A DNA stretch of 64,000 nt from Hymenobacter sp. 5317J-9. GTDB lineage: Bacteria; Bacteroidota; Bacteroidia; Cytophagales; Hymenobacteraceae. This document shows, piece by piece, positions 1-7,637 of this stretch; position 1 is the first letter of the stretch, and each line of letters begins with the position of its first letter. A program made the position numbers and the translations under genes. Under the pieces are notes generated by a model. That model saw nothing but the letters and a program-made list of their open reading frames with translations, was not told the origin of the DNA and did not search any database. The DNA lies in the NCBI RefSeq assembly GCF_022921075.1, contig NZ_CP095050.1, positions 1,860,001-1,924,000 of the forward strand, written 5' to 3'.

Positions 1-354
1 CGAAGACTGTTGTTCGTTCGTGGTCGGGAGGTAGTGTCTTACACTGATTTTATGCCTGATGGCGGCGGTGTTGGCCAGCCAATGCCTATTTGGATGTTTG
101 GCTGTAAAGGGGACAAGGGCTCGGGCATAAGCCGAAAAGATGCACGCTTCGCTGTTTTCCGTAACTGCGCTGCTAGTGGAGATTTTCAAATGGTCCCACT
201 AAAATGCGTAGAGGATTCTCGCATTGTTATCGAACAAGGATGTACCGAGAAAACGCTCGAACTATTGAAACATCCATTTCTGTACGATTCAACAGGTAGA
301 ATAATACCTGTTATGGAAGATTCAACGGGTATGCTCGTACCTATAAAAAACTGA
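1..354 (+). CDS. Hypothetical protein, 5'-truncated by the window edge
   Basis: The frame is open from base 1 and ends at TGA 352-354, giving at least 117 residues, so the true start probably lies outside the window. I do not recognise the family. There is no signal peptide or membrane segment in the visible part. The last 25 residues contain a short internal duplication (DSTGRIIPV then DSTGMLVPI). Base composition is clearly more AT-rich than the genes that follow, which suggests a recently acquired or weakly constrained gene. A TTG at position 10 could also serve as a start, but nothing supports it. Confidence 0.5.
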   Translation, partial: RRLLFVRGREVVSYTDFMPDGGGVGQPMPIWMFGCKGDKGSGISRKDARFAVFRNCAASGDFQMVPLKCVEDSRIVIEQGCTEKTLELLKHPFLYDSTGRIIPVMEDSTGMLVPIKN

Positions 355-384
355 ACCCCATGCTGGCGCACCTCTGCGACGCGC

Positions 385-413
385 TGCCGACTGGCGTTGA
401 GCCTGCGGCTCGT
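385..413 (+). repeat. 29 bp hairpin-bearing repeat, copy 1
   Basis: Starts TGCCGACTGG and ends with the 13-base palindrome GAGCCtgcGGCTC (399-411). It matches 799-827 except for the four-base spacer. Confidence 0.5.
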
Positions 414-564
414 GTACCGCGCAGTGCCAGCCTGATGTGCAACACCCGAGCCTCGCCGGCCCAGCCGCCGAAGTGGCGGCAGTGACCTGGGAAACGGGCC
501 GGGCGCGGGAGAGGAATCGCCACGCAGGCAGCGGGCGGGTGTCGGTGGTAGCTAGTTTGCTCCT

Positions 565-622
565 ACAAATGGCTTGAATGCATGTACAATTAAGTTATTC
601 GTACATACAAACGGCTTGAATG
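565..622 (+). repeat. Pair of 16 bp direct repeats
   Basis: ACAAATGGCTTGAATG at 565-580 and ACAAACGGCTTGAATG at 607-622, 42 bases apart. Function unknown; could be operator half-sites or decayed mobile DNA. Confidence 0.4.
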
Positions 623-798
623 GAGGTGCAAATAGCCTGTTTGCTTACCCATTCAGGCCTTCTGTACATGCGTTTGGGCTTTGGTCGCGGCCCGCTGGTA
701 CATGGGCGGAGCCATCATGCCCATCGTCCGCCTACTGCTGGGCGTCGGTGGGGGCCTACCGGGCAGAAACTGAAATATTCACCAGAACCCCGGTCCGG

Positions 799-827
799 TG
801 CCGACTGGGTCCGAGCCTGCGGCTCGG
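799..827 (+). repeat. 29 bp hairpin-bearing repeat, copy 2
   Basis: Second copy of the unit at 385-413, with GAGCCtgcGGCTC at 813-825. Same orientation as the first copy. Confidence 0.5.
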
Positions 828-1034
828 GTTGGGGGATATGGTACCTGCGGGCACGGCTTTTCTTTCGAATGGAGGGCCTGCCAGGGTGGCCCGGCAACGA
901 TGCCGGCAACGTTTGCATAAATATACTCAGGTGTTTGGGCCTGTTATGCAGGGGTTTCGGATGCGCATCTGATAGGTTTGTGTAAGCCACTCCCTCGGTG
1001 GTTCACCCTTTTCCCACCCAAACAGCCTCCGGCT

Positions 1035-3290
1035 ATGAAGAAACTGCTTACCATATTCTTGTTGCTGCTGACGCCGGCCCTGCTGCGCGCCCAGGCCCCT
1101 GTCCTGGTCGAATCGAGCGGCTGGCTGGAAACGGCCTACGTGCGCTGGCAGCCCGTGGCCAACGCGCAGAGCTACAACGTGTACTACACCGGCGGCGGCC
1201 TCGTCAACCAGAAGCTCGACGACCAGCTGATTCGCAACTACGGCACCTTTTACCGGGCCGACGCCCTGGGCCTGCAGCCGGGCGCCTACACGCTCAAGGT
1301 GGTGCCGGTGGTGGGCGGGGTAGAGGGCACGGCCACCACCACGCCTTCGCTCACGGTGCTGGCCCAGGACCGCACCGGCTTTGCCTTCAGCAACGGCCGG
1401 GTGCCGGGCGCCTACAACGCCAACGGCACGGTGAAAGCCAACGCCGTCGTCCTCTACATCACCCAGAATAGCAAAAACACGGTGTCGCTGAACGTGACCG
1501 GGGCCACCACCAACCCCTGCGTGGGCCTGCAAACCATCCTCGACGGCTTCAAGAAAGGCCGCGACGCGCGCCCGCTGCTGGTGCGCCTGGTGGGCAACAT
1601 CACCGACCTGAGCTACATGCTCAACGGCGACCTTGTTATCGAGAACAACAACTTCGCCTCCGGCTACATCACCCTCGAAGGCGTGGGCAACGACGCCGTG
1701 GCCAACGGCTGGGGCATCCGCATCAAAGGCGCTTCCAACGTGGAAATCCGCAACATCGGCACCATGAACTGCGACAGCGATGAGGGCGACAACATCGGCC
1801 TGCAGCAGGACAACGACTACATCTGGGTGCACAACTCTGATTTCTTCTACGGCCACGCCGGCAGTGCTGCCGACCAGGTGAAGGGCGACGGCGCCCTCGA
1901 CTGCAAAAAATCGACCTACGTCACCTTCTCCTACAACCACTTCTGGGATTCGGGCAAGAGCAACCTGCTTGGCCTGAGCGAAGGCACCACGCAGGGCCTC
2001 TACATCACCTACCACCACAACTGGTACGACCATTCGGACTCGCGCCACCCCCGCGTGCGGTTCTACTCGGCGCACGTCTACAACAACTACTACGACGGCA
2101 ACGCCAAGTACGGCGCCGGCTCCACGGAAGGCTCCTCGGTGTTTATGGAGGGCAACTACTTCCGCAACTGCAAGTACCCGATGCTGACCTCCATGCAGGG
2201 CACCGATGTGTACAACCCCGCCACCGGGCGCAACGACTACACCAACATGCCCATTTTCTCGAACGAGGACGGCGGCACCATCAAAGCCTTCGACAACTTC
2301 ATGAGCGGGCAGACGCGCTTCGTGCCCTACGGCGCCACCGGCTTTCCCAATTCCACCGTCGACTTTGATGCCTACGTGGTGAGCGCCCGGACCCAGACCG
2401 TGCCGGGCACCGTGCTGTCGGCCTACGGCCGCAATGCCTACAACAACTTCGACACCAACCCGGCCGTGATGTACACTTACACGCCCGATGCCCCGGCGGC
2501 GGCCATGAGCAACGTGACGCTGTATGCGGGCCGCGTGAAGGGCGGCGATTTTCAGTGGACGTTCAACAACGCCGTTGACGACGCTTCTTCAGCGGTGAAT
2601 GTGCCCTTGCAGATGGCGCTGGTGAGCTACGCCACCGGCCTGGTTGCGGTGCAGGGCGACGCCCCCGGCCCGGGCCCCGGTCCTGGCCCGGGAACCGGCA
2701 CCTCCGGCATGGAGCACAACTTCACGGCGGCGGGCACCACCAGCACGTTCTACACCATCACCGGCAACCTTTCCACCTCGCAGGGCACGGTGGTGTACAA
2801 CGGCCTGAACCTGACGCAGTGCCTGAAGATTGAGTCCGTGACGAACATTGCCTTCACCACCACCGCTGCCGCCACGCTGACGCTGGTATTCAACACCGGC
2901 TTTAGCGGCAACATTAAGGTCGACGGGGTCACCCAAACCATCAGCGGGGGGCTGCTGACGATGCCTCTCCCCGTGGGCCCGCACCAGATTATCAAGGGCA
3001 CCACCGCCAACCTGTACTTCATGAGCACGGTGTACAACGGGACGCTGGCCGCCCGCAGCCAGGCCGGGGCGCTGGCCGTCAACGTGTACCCCAACCCGGC
3101 GGAAAACGAAGTGCTGGTGAACTGGAAGAGCAACCGGGCGTTTTCGCTCCTGAGCGCCACGGGCAGCCTGGTGAAAACGGGCATGACCAACCAGCCGGTG
3201 GACCTGTCCGACGTCAAGCCCGGGCTGTACCTGGTGCAGATTCGCGACGAAGACGGCTACCTGCGCACCGGCCGCTTGCTGAAACAATAA
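1035..3290 (+). CDS. Secreted pectate lyase (PL1) with T9SS sorting domain
   Basis: Predicted to cleave pectate by beta-elimination outside the cell. The 751-residue protein starts at ATG 1035 because it opens directly into a signal peptide (MKKLLTIFLLLLTPALLRAQ). A fibronectin-III-like region spans about 22-105. The PL1 parallel beta-helix follows (about 110-470), with the DGALDC segment near 285 and SRHPRVR at 336-342, which matches the catalytic Arg region of the family. A Pro-Gly linker is at 542-556, then a beta-rich domain, then a type IX sorting domain from about 682 (NVYPNPAENE) ending in GRLLKQ. It stands alone with its own terminator. The pectate family assignment is strong; exact substrate is inferred. 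Confidence 0.9.
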   Translation: MKKLLTIFLLLLTPALLRAQAPVLVESSGWLETAYVRWQPVANAQSYNVYYTGGGLVNQKLDDQLIRNYGTFYRADALGLQPGAYTLKVVPVVGGVEGTATTTPSLTVLAQDRTGFAFSNGRVPGAYNANGTVKANAVVLYITQNSKNTVSLNVTGATTNPCVGLQTILDGFKKGRDARPLLVRLVGNITDLSYMLNGDLVIENNNFASGYITLEGVGNDAVANGWGIRIKGASNVEIRNIGTMNCDSDEGDNIGLQQDNDYIWVHNSDFFYGHAGSAADQVKGDGALDCKKSTYVTFSYNHFWDSGKSNLLGLSEGTTQGLYITYHHNWYDHSDSRHPRVRFYSAHVYNNYYDGNAKYGAGSTEGSSVFMEGNYFRNCKYPMLTSMQGTDVYNPATGRNDYTNMPIFSNEDGGTIKAFDNFMSGQTRFVPYGATGFPNSTVDFDAYVVSARTQTVPGTVLSAYGRNAYNNFDTNPAVMYTYTPDAPAAAMSNVTLYAGRVKGGDFQWTFNNAVDDASSAVNVPLQMALVSYATGLVAVQGDAPGPGPGPGPGTGTSGMEHNFTAAGTTSTFYTITGNLSTSQGTVVYNGLNLTQCLKIESVTNIAFTTTAAATLTLVFNTGFSGNIKVDGVTQTISGGLLTMPLPVGPHQIIKGTTANLYFMSTVYNGTLAARSQAGALAVNVYPNPAENEVLVNWKSNRAFSLLSATGSLVKTGMTNQPVDLSDVKPGLYLVQIRDEDGYLRTGRLLKQ

Positions 3291-3317
3291 GGCTTCGGCC
3301 TCCGGCACACCACCTGG

Positions 3318-3350
3318 CAAAGGGCGCCCCATCGGGCGCCCTTTGTTGCG
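3318..3350 (+). terminator. Intrinsic terminator after pectate lyase
   Basis: Perfect 12 bp stem (3318-3329 with 3334-3345) and a four-base loop, 27 bp after the stop codon. The T-run is short (TTTGTT). Confidence 0.8.
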
Positions 3351-3392
3351 TTGAAGAAAGCCGGGTTGGGCGCTTCGAAGTCCCGCGTGCGC

Positions 3393-3399
3393 TACTTTG
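3393..3399 (+). promoter_or_regulatory. Putative -7 element of the epimerase gene
   Basis: TACTTTG, close to the Bacteroidota TAnnTTTG -7 consensus, 30 bases before ATG 3430. No clear -33 partner. Confidence 0.4.
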
Positions 3400-3429
3400 G
3401 GGCGGTTATTCGCTTTTTGTCTTTTGCCC

Positions 3430-4545
3430 ATGCCCGGCACCGCCATCCAGTCCATCAGCCTCTACAAGCTGCTCGTGCCGCTGAAAGAGCCCTTTGTTAT
3501 CTCGCTGGGCCCGCTCACGGCGGTGCAAAACGTGGTGGTCGTCATTCGCACCCGGGGCGGCCTCGTGGGCTACGGCGAGTGCAGCCCCTTCCTCACCATC
3601 AACGGCGAGAGCGTGGACACCTGCTTCGTGGTGGGCCAGTACTTCGCGCCGGCCCTGCAAGGCCGCGACGCGCTGGACCTGGCCGGCAACGTGGCCGAGC
3701 TGGACCGCATCATCTACGGCAACAGCAGCATCAAGAGCGCCTTCGACATTGCCCTGCACGACATCGCGGCCCGGCACGCCGGCCTGCCGCTGTATGAGTT
3801 TCTGGGCGGCCGCCTTGGCAAGCCGCTGCACACCGACATGACCGTGAGCCTGGGTGCGCCTGAGAAAATGCAGGCCGACGCCGTGCGCTTTCAGCAGGAA
3901 GGCTTTCCGGCCATCAAGGTGAAGCTGGGCGGGGCGCCGGACGAGGACGTGGCCCGCATTCGCGCCATTCGGGCGGGCATTGGCATGGCGCACCCGCTGC
4001 GCATCGATGCCAACCAGGGCTGGCAAACCGCCGACCGCGCCATTGCCGTGCTGCAGGCCCTGGGCGAGTTCAACATCGAGCACTGCGAAGAGCCCATCCT
4101 GCGCCAGCACTTCATGGAGCTGAGCCGGGTGCGGGCCGCCTCGCCCATCCCCATCATGGCCGACGAAAGCTGCGGCGACGAGCACGACGCGGCCCGCCTC
4201 ATCGGGCTGCAGGCCTGCCAGATGCTCAACATCAAGCTGGGCAAGTCGTCGGGCTTTCACCGGGCCCAAAAGATTGCCAGGTTGGGCGAAGCCGCCGGCC
4301 TCACGCTGCAGGTGGGCGGCTTCCTCGAATCGCGCCTGGGCATGACGGCCGCCGCCCACCTGGCCCTGAGCAACCCCGCCATTCAGCACTGCGATTTCGA
4401 CACCCCGCTCATGTTCACCGCCGACCCCGTGGAAGGCGGCTTCCGCTACGGGCCGGGCGGGCGCATCGACATGCCCGCCGGCCCCGGCCTGGGCGCCACC
4501 ATTGCCGAGGCGTGGCTGCGCCGGGCCGAACAAGTTCATTTCTGA
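3430..4545 (+). CDS. Dipeptide epimerase, enolase superfamily (L-Ala-D/L-Glu type)
   Basis: 371 residues, the usual length of the muconate-cycloisomerase subgroup. The N-terminal cap domain is followed by a barrel carrying the catalytic pair K163-x-K165 (IKVKLGG), metal ligands D193 (IDANQGW), E220 (HCEEPI) and D245 (ADESCG), and the second-face lysine K269 (NIKLGK). The C-terminal DFDTP motif (D322, D324) is typical of dipeptide epimerases, where it binds the substrate amino group. No signal peptide, so cytoplasmic. Family members commonly epimerise L-Ala-D-Glu from murein peptides, which would fit the amino-sugar genes further along, but specificity cannot be read from sequence alone. ATG 3430 fits the family N-terminus better than an in-frame GTG-type start upstream. 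Confidence 0.88.
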   Translation: MPGTAIQSISLYKLLVPLKEPFVISLGPLTAVQNVVVVIRTRGGLVGYGECSPFLTINGESVDTCFVVGQYFAPALQGRDALDLAGNVAELDRIIYGNSSIKSAFDIALHDIAARHAGLPLYEFLGGRLGKPLHTDMTVSLGAPEKMQADAVRFQQEGFPAIKVKLGGAPDEDVARIRAIRAGIGMAHPLRIDANQGWQTADRAIAVLQALGEFNIEHCEEPILRQHFMELSRVRAASPIPIMADESCGDEHDAARLIGLQACQMLNIKLGKSSGFHRAQKIARLGEAAGLTLQVGGFLESRLGMTAAAHLALSNPAIQHCDFDTPLMFTADPVEGGFRYGPGGRIDMPAGPGLGATIAEAWLRRAEQVHF

Positions 4546-4555
4546 GGCGCGGCCG

Positions 4556-5470
4556 TCAGCGCACCAGCTTGTGCGTGAGCAGCCCGTAGGGGGTATCGAG
4601 CCGTACGGAGTAGATGCCCGCCGGCAGCCCGCTCAGGTCGAGGGTGCGCTCGGGGGCGCCGGGCCAGGGCGCGAGGGCTTCGCGGCGCACGAGGCGCCCC
4701 GTGCCGTCGAACACGCTGAGCGGGGCCGCCAGCAGGGCCGCGTCGGGGCTGCTGAGGCGGTAGCGGCCGTCGGGGCTGGGGTTGGGCGCGATGCTGAGTT
4801 GGGCGGCCAGGGCGGCGTCGCGGGTGGCGGTGGCCGTGCCGGTAAAGGAAATGTCGTCGATGCGCAGCACCGAGCCCGCCGTCACGGTGCGCGCTTGGCC
4901 GGAGTAAAATACCATGAACACGGAGTCGGGGGCCAGGCCCGAGGAATATTGCAGGGGCACCGTGGCCAGGGTGTAGCTGCTGGCCAGCGTCTGAAAATCG
5001 TAGGCGCCGCCCGCTACCACCGTCGTGGTGCCGTTCAGGCGGCGGGTGAGCAGCACCACCATCGCAGCCGAGTCGGCCACGGCCCGGCTGCCCTGCAGTT
5101 GGTAGTAGAACTGCAGGTTGCGCGGCCGCGCCGTGAACGGCACCCCGCCCGGCAGGCCCGCACTCGTGCGCAGGGTGCTGCCCAGAATCAGCAGGCCCGG
5201 GAAAGTCGCCCCGCCCGGCAGGCTCACGGTCTGGAGCTGGGCGGCGTAGGGCGCGCTGTAGGCCGTCGGGGTTTTCGTGACGGCCCCCGTGCTGAAGAGC
5301 CCGCCCAGCAGGTCGTCGGTGGTGAGCCAGCCGGTGGGCGTTTCTACCCCGTTGCGCGTGGCCCAGGTGCTGAAATTGCCGTTGGGAACGGTTTGGGCCA
5401 GGGCCGGAGTGGCCAGGGCCAGCCCGATGCCGGCCAGCACGGCGCGCAGTGCGATAAGTAACGTTTTCAT
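4556..5470 (-). CDS. Secreted protein with T9SS sorting domain, unknown function
   Basis: 304 residues. The signal peptide MKTLLIALRAVLAGIGLALATPALAQ fixes the start at 5470. The mature N-terminus (NGNFSTW, TPTGWLTTDDLLGG) and about 200 beta-rich residues resemble the carbohydrate-binding-like modules of many Bacteroidota surface proteins; I know no activity for it. A type IX sorting domain begins near IAPNPSPDGRYRL and ends THKLVR, so the protein should be exported and anchored or released by the T9SS. Convergent with the epimerase gene, with only 10 bp between the stops. Confidence 0.8.
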   Translation of the reverse strand: MKTLLIALRAVLAGIGLALATPALAQTVPNGNFSTWATRNGVETPTGWLTTDDLLGGLFSTGAVTKTPTAYSAPYAAQLQTVSLPGGATFPGLLILGSTLRTSAGLPGGVPFTARPRNLQFYYQLQGSRAVADSAAMVVLLTRRLNGTTTVVAGGAYDFQTLASSYTLATVPLQYSSGLAPDSVFMVFYSGQARTVTAGSVLRIDDISFTGTATATRDAALAAQLSIAPNPSPDGRYRLSSPDAALLAAPLSVFDGTGRLVRREALAPWPGAPERTLDLSGLPAGIYSVRLDTPYGLLTHKLVR

Positions 5471-5615
5471 CGTGATGGTGGTGGAAAGAAGGTGGGTGAG
5501 GAAGCTGGCGGCCGGCCCGAAGCAGGTAGGAAGCCGGCCCGCGCCCCGCATAGCTAATATAGTAAAATATAATTTTATGATTTAAAAAAGTGGTTTTTGC
5601 CCGCTGCCGCGCGGC

Positions 5616-5623
5616 TATCTTTA
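5616..5623 (+). promoter_or_regulatory. -7 element four bases before the start codon
   Basis: TATCTTTA with a TTTTTG 16 bases upstream, and only ACGCC-like spacing to ATG 5628 (four bases between element and ATG). Transcription would begin at or near the start codon, suggesting a leaderless mRNA. Confidence 0.45.
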
Positions 5624-5627
5624 CGCC

Positions 5628-6866
5628 ATGGCGTTTTGGCAGCAACTCGTGCGGGGCCTATGGCTGGGCGGAAGCTTGTTGGCGAGCGCCGGGCCGGTGG
5701 CCGCACAGCTTCGTCCCAACCCGTTGCGGCAGGTGCTGCGGCGCGATACCGCGGGGCTCGGCCGGGTGCTGGCCCATCCTGGTGCCTACCGGCTGCAAAT
5801 TCTCTACACGCAAATCCGGCGCGACGCCGACGGGACGCCGCATTTCCGTCGCTACGGCTACCGGGTGCAGCCCCGTCAGTACTTCTACCCCGCCAGCACC
5901 GTGAAGCTGGCCGCGGCTGCCCTGGCCCTGGAAAAGCTGCGTCGGCTGGCTGCTGAACATCCCGGCCTCGGCCCCGAAACCGTGATGCTGACGGATTCGG
6001 CCTTTGCCGGCCAGACGCGGGTGCGGCGCGACAGCAGCAGCGCCAACGGCCGCCCCACGCTGGCCAACTACGTGCGCAAGGCTTTGCTGGTGAGCGACAA
6101 CGACGCGTTCAATCGGCTGTATGAGTTTGTGGGGCCCGCCGAGCTGAACGCCGGGCTGGCCCGGCTGGGGCTGCGCCACAGCCGCCTGCTGCACCGCCTT
6201 TCGGTGGGAGACAAGGAGCCCGGCAGCCGCCACACCAACCCCGTGGCATTTTACGTCGATACGGCCGCAACGCAGTTGCTCTACCGGCAGCCGGCCGGCT
6301 TTTACGAGGGCGCTTGGCCAGCCCTGCATCTGCGGGGCGAAGGCATCGGGCAGGGCTACGTGCAGGGCGCGCAAGTGGTGCCCGGCCCCATGGATTTCAG
6401 CCAGAAGAATGCCTTTTCGCTACCCGACCTGCAGCGCCTGCTGCAACTCGTGTTATTCCCGGAAAGCGTGCCGCCGGCGCAGCGCCTGCGCCTCGCGCCC
6501 GCCGACTATGCGCTGTTGCGCCAGGCCCTTTCGCAACTGCCCCGCGAAAGTGTTTCTCCGCGCTACGACCCGGCGCATTTCCCCGACACCTACGCCAAAT
6601 TTTTGCTGGGCGGGGGCGGCATTGCGCCGCTGCCGCCGGGCGTGCGGGTCTCTAATAAAATCGGGCAGGCCTACGGCTTTCTCATCGACAACGCCTACGT
6701 GCAGGACGAGGCCCACGGCGTCGAATTTCTGCTCAGCGCGGTGCTCTACGTGAATGCCGACGGCATTGTGAACGACGACAAATACGAGTACGATACCATC
6801 GGCTTTCCCTTTCTGCGCGACCTGGGCCGGCGCGTATACGAGGCAGAGTTGCGCCGAAAGCGGTAG
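5628..6866 (+). CDS. Class A beta-lactamase-like serine hydrolase, exported
   Basis: 412 residues with a signal peptide cleaved about residue 25 (PVAAQ). All three motifs of the penicillin-binding/class A beta-lactamase fold are present: S90-T-V-K93 (PASTVKL), S156-D-N158 (VSDNDAF) and K344-I-G (SNKIGQ) in place of KTG. The protein is about 120 residues longer than a typical class A beta-lactamase, and the Glu166 omega-loop motif is not evident, so I call it a periplasmic serine hydrolase rather than a resistance enzyme. Its TAG stop is part of the GTAG that opens the palindromic unit at 6863-6970. Confidence 0.8.
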   Translation: MAFWQQLVRGLWLGGSLLASAGPVAAQLRPNPLRQVLRRDTAGLGRVLAHPGAYRLQILYTQIRRDADGTPHFRRYGYRVQPRQYFYPASTVKLAAAALALEKLRRLAAEHPGLGPETVMLTDSAFAGQTRVRRDSSSANGRPTLANYVRKALLVSDNDAFNRLYEFVGPAELNAGLARLGLRHSRLLHRLSVGDKEPGSRHTNPVAFYVDTAATQLLYRQPAGFYEGAWPALHLRGEGIGQGYVQGAQVVPGPMDFSQKNAFSLPDLQRLLQLVLFPESVPPAQRLRLAPADYALLRQALSQLPRESVSPRYDPAHFPDTYAKFLLGGGGIAPLPPGVRVSNKIGQAYGFLIDNAYVQDEAHGVEFLLSAVLYVNADGIVNDDKYEYDTIGFPFLRDLGRRVYEAELRRKR

Positions 6867-6970
6867 AGACGCAACAGCTTGCGTCTCGTCACTGAACAAC
6901 TGGCGGCGGCATCATACCCAACGGTGCGATTCCGGGCGCTCAACACCGAGACGCGAATACGCGTCGCTAC
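6863..6970. repeat. Paired REP-like palindromes between two convergent genes
   Basis: Left end: GTAG followed by the hairpin AGACGCAA..TTGCGTCT (6867-6886). Right end, read on the minus strand: GTAG followed by CGACGCGtattCGCGTC. The two hairpins face each other about 60 bp apart, the layout of a bacterial interspersed mosaic element. The left GTAG (6863-6866) contains the stop of the serine hydrolase gene, and the right one (6967-6970) contains the stop of the DCC gene. A related, decayed copy lies at 58507-58622. Confidence 0.75.
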
Positions 6971-7383
6971 AAAAAGCGCGCTTGCAGCTCGGGCGTGGGC
7001 AGCAGGCAGCTTTCCTGCCGGCCAAACCAGCGGTAGCGGTTGCGGGCCACGAAGCGGTAGAGGGCGTCGCGGAAGGCACGGGGCAGCAACTCGCCCACGG
7101 CAGCCAGGCGCCAGAAGCCGCCCAGGCCCCGGGCAATGCGCAGCACCGCGTCGGAGTGCGAGTACAAGCGCCCCTGGGAAAGCAGCAGCACCGATTCCGG
7201 GTCGGCGGCCGCGCTGGCTTTTATGCCCTGCGATGCCAGCAGCGCCTGGCCGGCCGGGCTTTGCAGGGCGGCGAAGCGGTAGCGGCCGGCCGGGTCGTGG
7301 CGAATGATGAACTGCACGAAGCCGTGGCAGAGGTTGCACACGCCGTCGAAGAAAATGGTGTCGGGCACGGCGGGAGAGGACAT
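6967..7383 (-). CDS. DCC-family thiol-disulfide oxidoreductase-like protein (DUF393)
   Basis: 138 residues. The hallmark is near the N-terminus: IFFDGVCNLCHGFVQF, giving the D-x-x-C-x-x-C motif that names the family, followed by the conserved FAALQSPAGQALL and SDAVLRIARGLGG segments. It is predicted cytoplasmic with a redox role; no member's substrate is known to me. ATG 7383 is chosen because family members begin 10-12 residues before the DGxCxxC motif. It is divergent from the HTTM gene, a pairing that makes sense because DCC and HTTM domains occur side by side or fused in other bacteria. The stop codon lies in a repeat GTAG. Confidence 0.87.
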   Translation of the reverse strand: MSSPAVPDTIFFDGVCNLCHGFVQFIIRHDPAGRYRFAALQSPAGQALLASQGIKASAAADPESVLLLSQGRLYSHSDAVLRIARGLGGFWRLAAVGELLPRAFRDALYRFVARNRYRWFGRQESCLLPTPELQARFL

Positions 7384-7637
7384 GGGCAGGAGAGGGGGGC
7401 GCCTGCAATAACACGCCAGTGGGCCGGAGGTTGGAGCGAGTAGCCGGCGGCCGGGGCATCTCCGTATTTCTTCCTGCAAAAAATACGGATTTATTCATCG
7501 GTTGCGGCGCCGAGTCTGGTCGTATAGCCACCCGTCTTCCTGCCCTTTACGGTAGGCGAAAGGGCGCGGCATGCCGTATGACCGCCTGTTCGCCTTGTCG
7601 ATTTTCTTCCCGGCACCCGCCGGCTCACACTTACACC

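Larger units (their letters stand above)
355..1034. other. 680 bp gap with degenerate direct repeats, no convincing gene
   Basis: Open frames here lack recognisable protein character. Two repeat pairs are visible. A 16-base unit ending GGCTTGAATG occurs at 565-580 and 607-622 with one mismatch. A 29-base unit (TGCCGACTGG, four variable bases, then the palindrome GAGCCtgcGGCTC and a G) occurs at 385-413 and 799-827. The 680 bp may be remnants of REP- or MITE-like DNA. The end of the gap should hold the promoter of the pectate lyase gene, but I could not define one. Confidence 0.5.

Noticed and set aside
574-990. Three overlapping open frames on both strands in the first gap
   Set aside because: Composition is irregular, none has a recognisable domain or signal, and they overlap repeat DNA and each other.
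927-2075. Long minus-strand open frame opposite the pectate lyase
   Set aside because: Val/Ala/His-rich composition typical of the antisense of a high-GC gene; the plus-strand protein has a clear family match.
2658-2700. GC-rich hairpin-like run inside the pectate lyase gene
   Set aside because: It encodes the Pro-Gly linker; in frame and inside the coding region.
4502-5461. Plus-strand open frame opposite the T9SS protein
   Set aside because: Same antisense artefact; no domain, and the minus strand has a signal peptide and sorting domain.
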